Source: Melitaea cinxia
Taxonomy: Eukaryota > Arthropoda > Insecta > Lepidoptera > Nymphalidae
Assembly (NCBI RefSeq): GCF_905220565.1
Contig: NC_059420.1
Coordinates: 558,001-622,000 of the forward strand
Direction of reading: 5' to 3'
Length of the DNA stretch: 64,000 bases
Shown here: positions 20,465 to 31,268 of the stretch, in pieces
Layout: the number at the start of each line of letters is the position of its first letter
How positions within the stretch are numbered: position 1 is the stretch's first letter
Notes under the pieces: model-generated
Seen by the model: only the letters and a program-made list of their open reading frames with translations
What the model was told of the DNA's origin: nothing
The model's database searches: none
Translations under genes and position numbers: made by a program

Positions 20465-20718
20465 GACCCACACGTCTCGCGGGATGCAATGGCGCGCCGC
20501 GTCATCCCGTGGAATGAAAAAGCAAGACACGTCATGCCGCCGCATTCTGTGGCGTGTCGTGTCATGCCGCAGCATCCTGCGGCACGTTGCGGCATCGTGG
20601 TACCAAAATAAAGTAACATAAATTCTAAACTCATTGAAATAAGGTTCAAAATAACTTAATTAGTGTTAAAATCCTTTGCTATGACGCACCGTGCCGTGCC
20701 GGCAATGGGCGCCGGCCT
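20465..20718. promoter_or_regulatory. Right subterminal repeat cluster of Harbinger
   Basis: Repeated CGTCATCCCGTGG, CGTCATGCCGCCGCATTC, CGTGTCATGCCGCAGCATCC and GCGGCACGTTGCGGCATCG words mirror the left cluster, here from 20480 to 20600, then the inverted terminal repeat near 20690-20718. Probable protein-binding sites. Confidence 0.55.
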
Positions 20719-20721
20719 TAA

Positions 20722-21325
20722 GGAGCGTGCGATACGTATGCGCGTAAGCGACCGCAGTGGCAACCGCTGCCCGCACCCGCGCCCTTCTGTAGATGTCTGC
20801 GCCTGCCTAGTGAGGCGCGCCTCCCACTTTGAAAATCAATGATGTAGTGTTTAATTGACATCTTCACAATTCTATTGTTAATATGCATAATCATATAATG
20901 CTATTTAAATTTTTCAATTTTTTTTAACAATTGACAATCACAATAATACTTAAATTTTTCAAGGTTGTAACCTTACAATATGTAAATTTTTATGTTTTAA
21001 ATCCATTTGTTTCTTTAGAAAACAAAATAATGTTTATTACAAAAACAGAACACATTAAATTTACAAAAAAAAAAAAAAAAAATTAAAATAAATAATCCTA
21101 TCATAATTTACTGTCCCGTGAAATGTAAATATTTACTAAGTACGTGTCATACTGACAGATTTTATTGGGTTCATCTATCACGGCTTTCGTTAAATGTACC
21201 AAGTGATTGGTCGTATTGATGAAAATCTATGCTTTTTAAATATTAAGCTCCCGATGAAATGGTTTAGAGCTTTAGGAATTAACTTGTTTCTTAATATTTG
21301 TGTGTCATTTAAATTTTACCTCCTT
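20722..21325. other. Non-coding stretch with poly(A)
   Basis: A GC-rich part (20722-20830) then AT-rich DNA with an A17-19 run near 21065-21083. The poly(A) may mark a retroposed sequence; I cannot name it. This DNA is the original right flank of the Harbinger insertion, following the hAT remnant. Confidence 0.35.
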
Positions 21326-21329
21326 AATC

Positions 21330-21600
21330 GATTTTTCGTTTATGATCATTTCCATCTTTTTACATATATCAACTACATCATCAGACGGAAATATCAACCC
21401 TCTTTTGTCTTTCAGCTTGATGAATCCGAAATGATATTAAACAATAATGGATTACAAAATATATGTCAAGAACATGGGGCATTATTTTAGTAACTATTAA
21501 GAGTCCGACGTACCTACGGTTCGAACTTATGGTATCCGCTAGTATTCCAGAGATGCATAAATCGCATATTATCTTTCTTAGCATTGCGTGTACCACAAAA
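21330..21600 (-). pseudogene. Possible P-element-type C-terminal remnant
   Basis: One short frame reads FIKLKDKRGLIFPSDDVVD followed by ICKKMEMIINE. The pattern 'KLKD-GGL-PS-DV--IC' is found near the C-terminus of THAP9/P-element-type transposases. The rest of the stretch is out of frame or unreadable. A weak call based on one motif. Confidence 0.25.
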
Positions 21601-22940
21601 CCTGCTATATATGTGTAAGATATCCTTCTGATTTAAACGACATAATCAATTAATTCAATTCAATTAAAACACACTTTAGTTTCTCTGTAAGAAAAGATTT
21701 ATTGCGTTAACTTTACGTAGCTACACGAAATTCACATAAATTAAAAAATAGTAACATAACTTTTTTATAGGAAAGAAACTACATTTAATGTTATAGAAAT
21801 TCCAGTGTCCGAAATCACAAATGATTTATTAAGTTCGTTTTAAATAGTAATCATTAACAAAGAGTTTATAAGGTAATCAGTAATTCATTCGGCATAACAG
21901 CTAGACAATCTTTTTTTATGTCATGTTTTTACTAGAGATTACAAAGTAAATAAAAAAACATTTTCTACGTTGTCTATGTTGCGGACGACACCAAATGCGT
22001 GGGAATATTTAAAGAAAATAAAATATGTTACAGTCTCGTACCAAAATTTTGAACTATTTCACATGTTCGAATTTTTGTTCGATTTTCGAATGTTTCATTT
22101 TCTTCATATAGAGACAATTTTTAAATGCTGCTGTTTATTTTGTTAGTAGGTGAACAGGTCAGTAAAGCTACTGTTTTGAGAGCTTTACAATTTCCAGACT
22201 CAAAATCGCGCAATTCTGATTTGACCAACAACTTTTTCTAAATGGATTGGAATTGCCTTGCCGTTGGACTGGTATTGCAACCACCGTGAGCTCGAATATT
22301 ACCAAACATGAGTTCTAAATGGTGTTGGCTTATTTTTATATACAAAGTTTATTTGATAAGTATTTTAATTCATTAATTATATACTTCTAGTTTATTTTCG
22401 GTTGGTGATTTGATTATACCACGTTGCCAGTCTTAAACAAACAATTATTATTAACGAACAATCGATTTTAAAATATTTTTAAATCAATTATTTGTTAAAA
22501 TCGATTAAAAGTATTGTTAAATCGAATTAATAAGAAAAAAAGTCTATAAAAGTGTCTTTAGTAAAAAAATATTTAACTTTGGTGAAAAATAAACTATTTT
22601 AGAAACATTGTTATTGACTACATAAAAAGCAAGCAATTAATTATATTAAATTCGATTATCGATTTAATCGATTTATTTTGTTTATTGAAAATATTATTTG
22701 TTATGGCAACCCTAAACTACAGACTTGCGTCATACATTCATTTGACTTCCATATTCTTTCATAGTGATATAGCAACCTACTGAAAGGTTTTCCGTCAACC
22801 GAGAATTCATCACTACTGCGACGTAAAATACACAGTAGGCATATTTATAAGTAGGAAAATATATTTTGTATTTATTTTATATGCAAACAATAAAGGTCAG
22901 GCAGAGAAGCCTTAAAAAATATATTATTGCAACTGCATGG
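21601..22940. other. Long AT-rich stretch; ATCGATT-rich inverted repeats
   Basis: No gene recognised. At 22450-22690 several AATCGATTTAA-like words occur in both orientations around a central 100-base region (AATCGATTTTAAAATATT... and ...TATCGATTTAATCGATTTA). This may be a decayed MITE. Confidence 0.35.
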
Positions 22941-22944
22941 TTGG

Positions 22945-23065
22945 TCGACGGACAGTAGGTTGTTGTGCCCATATCATGACAATGATTTGGTTTTTGGGCT
23001 GGAAAAGGTTTTAAGATTTTATAAATCTACCTGCCTAGGTTTTAGATAACATTGTGTTAACGTAT
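22945..23065 (+). pseudogene. SWIM zinc-finger fragment, ISL2EU-like, copy 1
   Basis: Plus-strand reading gives GRRTVGCCAHIMTMIWFLGW, the second half of a SWIM-type finger (C-x-H) at the C-terminus of ISL2EU/IS4EU-like transposases. Further copies lie at 29208-29330 and 30047-30170, and a better one at 49850-50110 on the minus strand. Stops follow at once. A fragment only. Confidence 0.5.
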
Positions 23066-23089
23066 GAATCCGATTAGTAGAACAAAAAC

Positions 23090-23617
23090 AATGATTTTTT
23101 ATTTCAGAAACCTTCTTGTAATTATCCACAAAAAAACAAAAAATGAAACACCTGGATACAAAACTATATCATTTTTCTAATTCCTACTTGTTAGTACTAC
23201 TAACTTAATATATAATTATTATTCTCAGTGACTGTCCACTCGGGGCCGAAACCCCCATACAAAGTGGACAGTCGCCTATATATTTCGTTAATGTTTATAT
23301 CCACAAAAAAAAAAAAAAAAAAACAAAAGAGAAACACCTGGACACAAAACTATATCATTTTTCTAATTCCTACTTGTTAGTCCTACTAACTTAATGTATA
23401 ATTATTATTCTCAGTAACTGTCCACTCGGGGCCGAAACGCCCATACAAAGTGGACAGTCCCCTTTCAGTAGCATTTTTATATCATAAATTCAGCGATTTG
23501 CAACTCTGAGCAGAATTCTAAGGCAACGCTGTTATTGAATAATTGCGACGCAAGACGCACTTTCATTTTTTGATTTTGGTAAAGTTGATGATCACGGCGC
23601 AATTTGTTCGCCAAGCG
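23090..23617. repeat. Internally duplicated non-coding part of the tandem unit
   Basis: A block of about 195 bases (AATTATCCACAAAAAA... to ...AAAGTGGACAGTCGCC) is followed by a second copy from about 23303. Each contains the CTGTCCACT...AGTGGACAG inverted pair. The second copy continues to GCGCAATTTGTTCG at 23617. The same sequence is found once in each tandem unit at 29.2-30.5 kb. Confidence 0.7.
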
Positions 23618-23959
23618 TAAATGTTGTTTTTATGTTTTTCATTAAAGGATTTTTCAAGTACGACCATTTAATCAGTTGACCATAATCGTTTAAAAAGGAT
23701 CCATTTAATAAAAAATCGTTTCGAACGAGTTTGAGCATATGGCAAGGGTCAAAGAAAATCTGTATAGCCTTTTTAGTGATTGGCTGTCCAAATCTGTTTT
23801 GATATTAAGATAATTCAACACTCCTGTTAACGAGGATTCTTGTAAAACAATAGACACGTCGGTACGAACTTAGTTTATTTTCTATTAACAAGCAAATCGA
23901 ACATATTTGTTGACGAGGGTTTCTTGTGTATGGCGATGGCGGAGCGGAGTGTAGGTACT

Positions 23960-24370
23960 AGAGGTCTATATGCGGTCCGAGGAAGGAGCGAAGTTCATTG
24001 CTTCTGAGCGAGCTGTGTGGCCGACCGGCGCTCGCCGGTCACCCCAGGTGCGAGGGCGCGGGAGAGGCATCCCATGCGTAGGCCGCCCGAGGGGCGCGGG
24101 CGCGGGCGTGGGGAGAGGCATCAGACGTGCAGATCGCCCGAGTTGCGCGGGCGCGGGGAGAGGCGTCCGACGCGCGGACCGCCCGAGGGGAGCAGGCGCG
24201 GCGGGAGAGGCGACAGACGCGCAGCCAAGCGCGCGTGTAGCTCGGTCGGCGGCTGGAATGAGAAAGGGTCGATGGCGGGGATCCCACCGAGCCGTGGGCG
24301 GTGAGCGGCTCGTGCCACTCTTGGTGCGCGGGCGCGGGGAGAAGCGCAACCGCGCGTTAACAACTCCTAA
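23960..24370. repeat. GC-rich minisatellite island
   Basis: CpG-dense DNA in an AT-rich window. Units starting GAGAGGC lie at 24062, 24113, 24158 and 24205 and carry CGCCCGAG at a fixed distance, a period of 45-51 bases. Open frames exist on both strands because stop codons are rare at this base composition; they are R/A/G/P-rich and I do not call a gene. Confidence 0.75.
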
Positions 24371-24619
24371 TAACAGGATATTTGAATTTCGGAGAGTTGA
24401 ATCATGAAAAGTGTTTAGTTGCATTTCATCAAATGAAAAATTGTTATTTTATGGGTGTCTCGGAGTTTCTATTTTGTATACTCGTATTAGTGACCGTATC
24501 ACATAGTCTACGTGCTCTTGTTATTTATACTTGTACGATTCATAGTTAATATTATTTTGAAGTAATTCAATTACGTATATAGTTACTTTTGAAAAAACTT
24601 TAACAGTTCCTACATACGT

Positions 24620-24945
24620 GCAGCCGGTTGAAAGTACGGCGTTGTCTGATGTATGTGATCAATATGAGACGCTGGTGCGTTATTCTTCCCTCCCCCCACC
24701 CCGCGTAATCTATTGCAAAGGTCCATACAATGCTGCAGTCCGTTCTCGTTCGAAAGTTACATTACATTACATTGCATTATACGACTGGTAAATTCTTACA
24801 AACAATCGTATTTTGGCTATTTTTTCACTTTGAATGCATGAAATAATGCAAAATTAAGATAGTTTTTAGTAAAAACGCAAATAAAACTTCATTTTTGTGG
24901 CTTGCAACATCTTATGCATCTTAAGTGGGAGGTATTGATTTTAAT
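24620..24945. repeat. Unclassified dispersed repeat, copy B
   Basis: Matches 7404-7700 (see there). The right side diverges near GTGGGAGGTATTGATTTTAAT versus GAGGGAGGTATCGACTTTAAC, which suggests that the true repeat ends about here. Confidence 0.65.
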
Positions 24946-25656
24946 ATCAATTACGTGCAAATTGTTTCTCGGCTGACGAAATATATTTTGAGCCATTTTC
25001 TCGAAAAATATTGTCATATCTGAACATGAATTCCAATACAGAGGAATGAGGAAACTTCACACTATCAATTATGATATGAAATCAACATATAAATACGCCA
25101 TGTTTTGTCAAGCACAAAAATCAAAAAATGGCAAGTTCAAATCATGTGTGCCTAATTGAGTATACATTGTGTACCGATCCCACATCGATCTAAAACAAAT
25201 TAAAATATAATTGGATTGAGATTGCAACTGGGTTGATGTCAAAATATACATCATTTTCATTAAGTTAAAATGTAATGCCATATATATTCAACATGAAACA
25301 GTTTTATTTGGTATGAACAATATCAATAAGCCATAAACAAAGTAAAATTAGTTTTATATCGAAATATTTAACGATATCATATTGCTAAAATTATTACAAA
25401 AACTGATAATATATTGAATAATTTTGTTACTAATATTAGTGAAGGTATAGAATTACGAAAAAATAAAAAGTTATCGAGCATCTTTATATTAGACCACAAA
25501 TTATATTTCGTAAATACAAATCACCTGTTAGAAATAAGTTTGTCTTTGACTGGAATAGATAAAGAAAATATCGCACTGATTTATTCATGAAAATACTATG
25601 GCGAAATATTTTAATACAAAGTAAAACTCCAATAAGCAATTTATTTGCTTTATTTT
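24946..25656. other. AT-rich stretch, nothing recognised
   Basis: No gene, RNA or repeat family recognised. It precedes the C-terminal end of the Tc1-like remnant in window order. Confidence 0.35.
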
Positions 25657-26306
25657 CTAATCACTGTCCATATTTCCTAATGAATGGCAGAACTCTTCAG
25701 AGACGTGGATATTGAAACCTGGGGCTTCTGATGCAGCATCCATGATTCCGTCAAGATGCTTTATTTTATCTTCTTCTTTTATGATATGTTCGATATTTTT
25801 TCTCCACGACACCGCACTTATTTGATTTAAGCTTTCTTTTAAAAGCTTCTTGACTTCTGCCATTTTAAAACTTTTATTATTTTGCCTATATAACCTACTT
25901 GTGCCCATATGAGTTCTATAGGGATTAATTCGCAATGGTGGGGCGGAAAACGTGTGACTTATATTTTTGTGGGCTGCCATTTCTTCAATAACTATTTTGT
26001 TATAATCATCTTAATAATTTTTTTAAAGTTCGTTTTTTATTTCGTTTTCATCATAACTTATATCATTTTCTAGCAACCACGCTTGTATGTCTGCCTTCCG
26101 CCAACTCATGTTAGGCACTTTGACAGCAAGTCTCGAGTGGTGCGCTGTCTAAAACTATTACTGACCCAGGTTCCATTCTATTTAAAATATTAACAAACCA
26201 CTTCTCATAATTATGTGCATCCATTTCGCCGTGGTATACTTTAATATAAAAGATTGACATTTGTAATATTTTGTAAGCATTTTTTTCGCTCAACAAAAAG
26301 AAAAAT
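25657..26306 (-). pseudogene. Tc1/mariner-like (DDE_3) transposase C-terminal half
   Basis: From 26250 down: YHGEMDAHNYEKWFVNIL, then GSVIVLDSAPLE with the second catalytic D. After a frameshift come VPNMSWRKADIQAWLLEND and, after another, FAPPHHCE-like text leading into NKSFKMAEVKKLLKESL and an acidic C-terminus that stops at 25657. The order is that of IS630/Tc1-type proteins. The upstream part is cut at 26306 by the Sola-like insertion. Two shorter copies of the 26032-26310 part recur in the tandem units. Confidence 0.7.
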
Positions 26307-26469
26307 AATTGAGGAGTGACAGAACAAAACATGATAATTCCATGATGTCTAACTTTTCAGAAAAGGTCAAAAACCGGCAACTACTTTGCCTTTGTACAAT
26401 TGAAGAAAATATGGGTTCTAATGAATAAATGACTGTAAAAACTTATTAAGCATTTTTTTTTTTATTTTT

Positions 26470-26610
26470 TTTTATTTCAAATTGTGTATCTATTCTTATG
26501 TAAAAAATGGAAATATCATGTACTGATCAGACCAGGCGAAAATATCATGATTTGTATCAAACTGTTTGGAAATATCATGTTTTGAAAAAGTAAGGTTAGG
26601 AAATAACATT
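26470..26610. promoter_or_regulatory. Subterminal AATATCATG repeats of Sola-like 1
   Basis: GGAAATATCATGTACTG, GAAAATATCATGATTTG and GGAAATATCATGTTTTG occur within 90 bases. Related words are found at the other end (28945-28970 GGAAATATCATGATTTG, 29097-29115 GAATTATCATGTTTTG, which overlaps the terminal repeat). Likely transposase-binding sites. Confidence 0.6.
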
Positions 26611-26679
26611 TTATGTTCTGGATTTAGTATTTATTGATAAATCAAAATATGGGACAAAAACACAATTAATTAATAAAAA

Positions 26680-28594
26680 TTAAATTCTTATGTCTTCTAT
26701 ATCCATCTCAGTACAAATACACGCTTCATCATCATCAACTTGTTCATTTTGTTCTGTAATGTTTCTAGAACAGCTTAATATTTGCTTGTACCATTCTAAT
26801 GCTGAAAGGTTCTCCCAATCGGCACCGAACTGTTTTATTAATAGACTGGTCACATCATTTTTCTTTGCAAGACTTAGTCCGCGTTCTTCCTGAATTTGTT
26901 CTATATTTCTGGGGTGACGTTTGCCCCTTTTCAGTAGTGATATAAACTGTTCTCCGGACTCAAATCTATAGTTTGGTGAAGATTTTACTACGCAGTTCAA
27001 TTGTCTGCCCTGAGAAGATTTGCACTTCTTGAATATAATTTTTTTCATTCCTTGTATGCCCACAAGTTTTTTATAGTGATTTTCTAAACCTTTTACATCA
27101 TATAAACACCATTCTTTACCAAGCTCGCACACTCTGCCATGTTTAGAAAATATTTCAAAATATTCTTCCCTCGTAGTAATCACTGGTATTTTTCTCACAT
27201 CTTTCTCAATTCTACCAAATAAACGGTCTGCTGGCAGAAAACTATGCCCTCGCACTGGGAAAAAAAGTTGTATTTCCTTAACATGTGCAGGAGACTTATT
27301 TTGAAGCCAAAATAGCAGCATATGCAACACATGGCTGTTTTTATTTTGGCCCCCGCAGCCATCACAAAAAAGTCTTACTAACTTCACATTAGCCGGTATT
27401 GTTTGAGTATTCAAGAAGCAGTATAACGCAGATCCAATTGAAATAGCACCCTTGCCAGATTCTGTTTCATCCCAATTATACAGACAAGAATTATTTTGTT
27501 CTGACAGATCCATCACACATAAATTATACAGGCTAATCTGACGGGAATAAAAAGCCTCCTGAATTGGTGTCCTCGGTAGAGGAAACACCTGCTGGAGATC
27601 AAAACATATAGTGATACTATTATCAACCTTTTCTTTCAAAAGTTTAAAGAAAAAGTTTGCTCGCAATTTATGGATGCGAAGTTTTGTCATTAGTTCTTGT
27701 TTTTTTGATGAATCTTTTTCATTTTTAATACTATTACTCAATAGTATACAGGAACTGCAGGCATCTGATGCAGGTGACCGAAATCCAATGTTAAATTCAA
27801 ATGTGAACACTTCGTAAAACATTGTTCTCTTAACATTCAGTTCATTTGTGACACTATTATTGTAAAGCATTCTCAATTTTTTAATATTCAAACCGGCATC
27901 CAAATACACCCTCTTGCTTTTTGCTCTATTATAATGGCTTTCACTACAAGGAAGGTTTCGGAGAAAATTGCGTAAATGTTCTTTTTTCTCTTGAGATTTA
28001 GCTGAACGCCTGTCACCTCCTCTTTCTTCCTTTGGAACTTTGCCATCCATCACACATTTGATAATAGTTGATAACCTCTGCCTTTTGATAGAAAATACTG
28101 CCATGAAAAATGATTTGCATACCCTTTTCATTACTTTCTTTTTCCCATATAGGAAGAATGAAGTACTTAACTTTCGAAGTTTCGTTTTACCAGAAGGACG
28201 TGGTGTACCTTTGCCTCTACGCTGGGGTTCAAATGCACTAATAAGACGACACAAATACACGTCTTGGTGAACTTTTCCGGATGTTGTATAAAAAGATTTT
28301 CGGTTTCGAACGACATCCCGTTGCGATATTTGTTTACATTTAAAATTGCTCCTTGTTCCATGATTACACGTACATTGAATTCTTAAGCCCAGCGGGTCAT
28401 TGTCTACGTATCTAAAACAAAAGTATGCACATATTGTAATCTTGTAACAGATTGAACATTCTACATACCTACTACAAAAACATAATTGAACGAACTTACT
28501 TATTGTTTCTTTCGGATAAAGCTTTCCTTTCTCGACGTTTCTTTTTCTTCGCTCCACTATTGAGTGCACCAACAGTATTTGACTGCTCAGACAT
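26680..28594 (-). CDS. Sola-like (DUF7869-type) transposase 1, two exons, open
   Basis: Exon 1 is 28500-28594 (ATG at 28592-28594), exon 2 is 26680-28411. Donor AA|GTAAGT, acceptor TTTGTTTTAG; the join makes a K codon and reads SERNN-KYVDNDP. Total 608 codons plus stop. Zinc-like residues lie early (CTCNH, CKQ) and in SDACSSC (about residue 265). Three acidic positions fit an RNase H-like core: ICFDLQQVFPLP, FCDGCGGQNKN and GHSFLPADRLFGRIEK. The block LFFPVRGHS is typical of DUF7869 proteins. The tail is acidic. No stop or frameshift is seen. The enzyme role is inferred from the family and from its place between terminal repeats; I have not seen biochemical proof for this group. Confidence 0.85.
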
Positions 28595-29131
28595 GCTTGT
28601 AAATCACTTGAAAAAACTTTAAAGTACTCAATTTAGTTATAATTATTACTCGAAGTTTACAATTTTTCACACGAATTAACGACCAACTGCGACCGATCTA
28701 ATATTTTGACATTGACTTGAATCAAGTCATTTGACATATGTCAAACACACAGCCCAACCATAGACAAAATAATAAACTATTTTACGGCTTCGGCACTCTA
28801 GGATTTAAGCTAATAAAGCGTTCAAAAGTCTGTATGACAGGAAACATAGGAAATAACCTATTTTGTGCCAACTTTCAATATGCGTACCAGAAATGTATGA
28901 AATGTATCATGTTTTGTTCCGATTTCGTTTATTAATATTATTAAACATGGAAATATCATGATTTGCATCAAACTTTCAACTTTAGAGACGATTTACTGCA
29001 GGAATAAGCATGATTTGAACCACACCAGCTTAACGGGCGACGTAATTTATGGTATTCTGTCGAATGTCATTGCTAACTTTTTTTTTTACAAAAAGGGGAA
29101 TTATCATGTTTTGTTCCGTCACTCCTCAATT

Positions 29132-30886
29132 GTAACAATAACGAATCGAATTACGATGGGTGCAGCCGCAGGATCCAAAAAAAAATCATCATCACTATAA
29201 TAGGTTCGTACGGACAGTAGGTTGTTGTGCCCATGTCATGACAATTATTTGGTTTTTGGGCTGGAAAAGGTTTTAAGATTTTATAAATCTACCTGCCTAG
29301 TTTTTAGATAACATTCTGTTAACGTACGAATCCGATTAGTAGAACAAAAACAATGATTTTTTTATTTCAGAAACCTTCTTGTAATTATCCACAAAAAAAA
29401 CAAAAAAGAAACACCTGGACACAAAACTATATCATTTTTCTAATTCCTACTTGTTAGTCCTACTAACTTAATGTATAATTATTATTCTCAGCAACTGTCC
29501 ACTCGGGGCCGAAACGCCCATACAAAGTGGACAGTCCCCTTTTAGTAGCATTTTTATATCATAAATTCAGCGATTTGCAACTCTGAGCAGAATTCTAAGG
29601 CATCAGCAACGCTGTTACTGAATAATTGCGACGCAAGACGCACTTTGATTTTTTGATTTTGGTAAAGTTGATGATCACGGCGCAATTTGTTCGTTTTTTA
29701 TTTCGTTTTCATCATAACTTATATCATTTTCTAGCAACCACGCTTGTATGTCTGCCTTCCGCCAACTCATGTTAGGCACTTTGACAGCAAGTCTCGAGTG
29801 GTGCGCTGTCTAAAACTATTACTGACCCAGGTTTCATTCTATTTAAAATATTAACAAACCACTTCTCATAATTATGTGCATCCGTTTCGCCGTGGTATAC
29901 TTTAATATAAAAGATTGACATTTGTAATATTTTGTAAGCATTTTTTTCGCTCAACAAAAAGAAAAATAATTGTAACAATAACGAATCGAATTACGATGGG
30001 TGCAGCCGCAGGATCCAAAAAAAATCATCATCACTATAATAGGTTCGTACGGACAGTAGGTTGTTGTGCCCATGTCATGACAATTATTTGGTTTTTGGGC
30101 TGGAAAAGGTTTTAAGATTTTATAAATCTACCTGCCTAGTTTTTAGATAACATTCTGTTAACGTACGAATCCGATTAGTAGAACAAAAACAATGATTTTT
30201 TTATTTCAGAAACCTTCTTGTAATTATCCACAAAAAAAACAAAAGAGAAACACCTGGACACAAAACTATATCATTTTTCTAATTCCTACTTGTTAGTGCT
30301 ACTAACTTAATGTATAATTATTATTCTCAGTAACTGTCCACTCGGGGCCGAAACGCCCATACAAAGTGGACAGTCCCCTTTTAGTAGCATTTTTATATCA
30401 TAAATTCAGCGATTTGCAACTCTGAACAGAATTCTAAGGCATCAGCAACGCTGTTACTGAATAATTGCGACGCAAGACGCACTTTGATTTTTTGATTTTG
30501 TTAAAGTTGATGATCACGGCGCAATTTGTTCGTTTTTTATTTCGTTTTCATCATAACTTATATCATTTTCTAGCAACCACGCTTGTATGTCTGCCTTCCG
30601 CCAACTCATGTTAGGCACTTTGACAGCAAGTCTCGAGTGGTGCGCTGTCTAAAACTATTACTGACCCAGGTTTCATTCTATTTAAAATATTAACAAACCA
30701 CTTCTCATAATTATGTGCATCCGTTTCGCCGTGGTATACTTTAATATAAAAGATTGACATTTGTAATATTTTGTAAGCATTTTTTTTGCTCAACAAAAAG
30801 AAAAATAATTGTAACAATAACGAATCGAATTACGATGGGTGCAGCCGCAGGATCCAAAAAAAAATCATCATCACTATAATAGGTTC
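29132..30886. repeat. Tandem units of about 839 bp made of fused transposon fragments
   Basis: Two full units (about 29132-29970 and 29971-30811) and a third partial unit (30812-30886). Each unit has a SWIM fragment on the plus strand, the CTGTCCACT inverted pair, and a fragment of the Tc1-like transposase on the minus strand. The SWIM-side and Tc1-side parts, 2.4 kb apart at 23617 and 26031 in the older copy, are joined here at the shared word GTTCG. The units are nearly identical to each other, so the duplication is recent relative to the fusion. Confidence 0.85.
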
Positions 30887-31268
30887 TATTCCGTCCATTG
30901 TATCGTCATCATTTTCGCTCTCTGAGCTGGTTTCTTCCCCTCCGAGGGATATAATTAGTTCCCTTTGTCGGATCTCGCCAAGTCTATCTTTCTCCCAATA
31001 TTCACTTTATAATTTTTCTATATGCTTTATTTCTTTTTTCCAATCGGAAGCCGTTATAGAGTTTATTGCGTCTCTTGTCAAGCCCTCTATTTCTTTTTCG
31101 TATTGGTTTATATTTTTGGCTGCCACTCTCCCTTTGGATTGGGTTTATGGTTTATGTTCGCAATGGTAGGGTGGCAGCCGTAATACCTCGTGCCCATACT
31201 CTCTCACCAGCTCGTCCACAATATATTTTTTTGGTAGTTTATTTAGCAGTATTTTATGGTACAGTTCC

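Larger units (their letters stand above)
14679..20718 (+). mobile_element. Complete PIF/Harbinger transposon carrying nested MITE and piggyBac
   Basis: The left end AGGCCGGCGCCCACTG at 14679 is inverted at the right end (CAATGGGCGCCGGCCT, ending 20718). TAA flanks both sides (14676-14678 and 20719-20721), the three-base duplication expected of Harbinger. The element has two genes, a DDE transposase on the plus strand and a MADF/BESS protein on the minus strand, the usual Harbinger pair. Total 6040 bp; removing the MITE (210 bp) and piggyBac (2455 bp) with their duplications leaves about 3.37 kb, a normal size. Both subterminal regions have clustered GGCAT-type repeats. It sits next to the hAT remnant. 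Confidence 0.9.
26311..29127 (-). mobile_element. Complete Sola-like DNA transposon 1, 2817 bp
   Basis: GAGGAGTGACAGAACAAAAC at 26311 is inverted at the right end (GTTTTGTTCCGTCACTCCTC, ending 29127); the inverted repeat continues to about 31 bases with one mismatch. AATT flanks both sides (26307-26310, 29128-29131). Two empty sites exist in the window: the tandem units read AAAAATAATTGTAACAATAA at about 29965 and 30805 without the element. The four-base duplication suits the Sola superfamily; I recall AWWT targets for Sola1, which both elements here fit. It carries one spliced open gene. Confidence 0.88.

Noticed and set aside
23966..24424. Overlapping open frames of 80-152 codons on both strands in the GC-rich island.
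   Set aside because: All frames are open because stop codons are rare in this composition. Peptides are R/A/P/G-rich repeats without domain motifs.
23617..26031. A 2.4-kb insertion flanked by GTTCG.
   Set aside because: The right part of the interval (25657-26031) is the native C-terminus of the Tc1-like gene, so the younger units show a deletion and the older copy has no insertion.
26680..28572. A continuous 630-codon reading of the Sola-like gene.
   Set aside because: Its first 50 residues translate an intron (GTAAGT...TTTTAG) and the start codon is not ATG. The spliced 608-codon version fits better.
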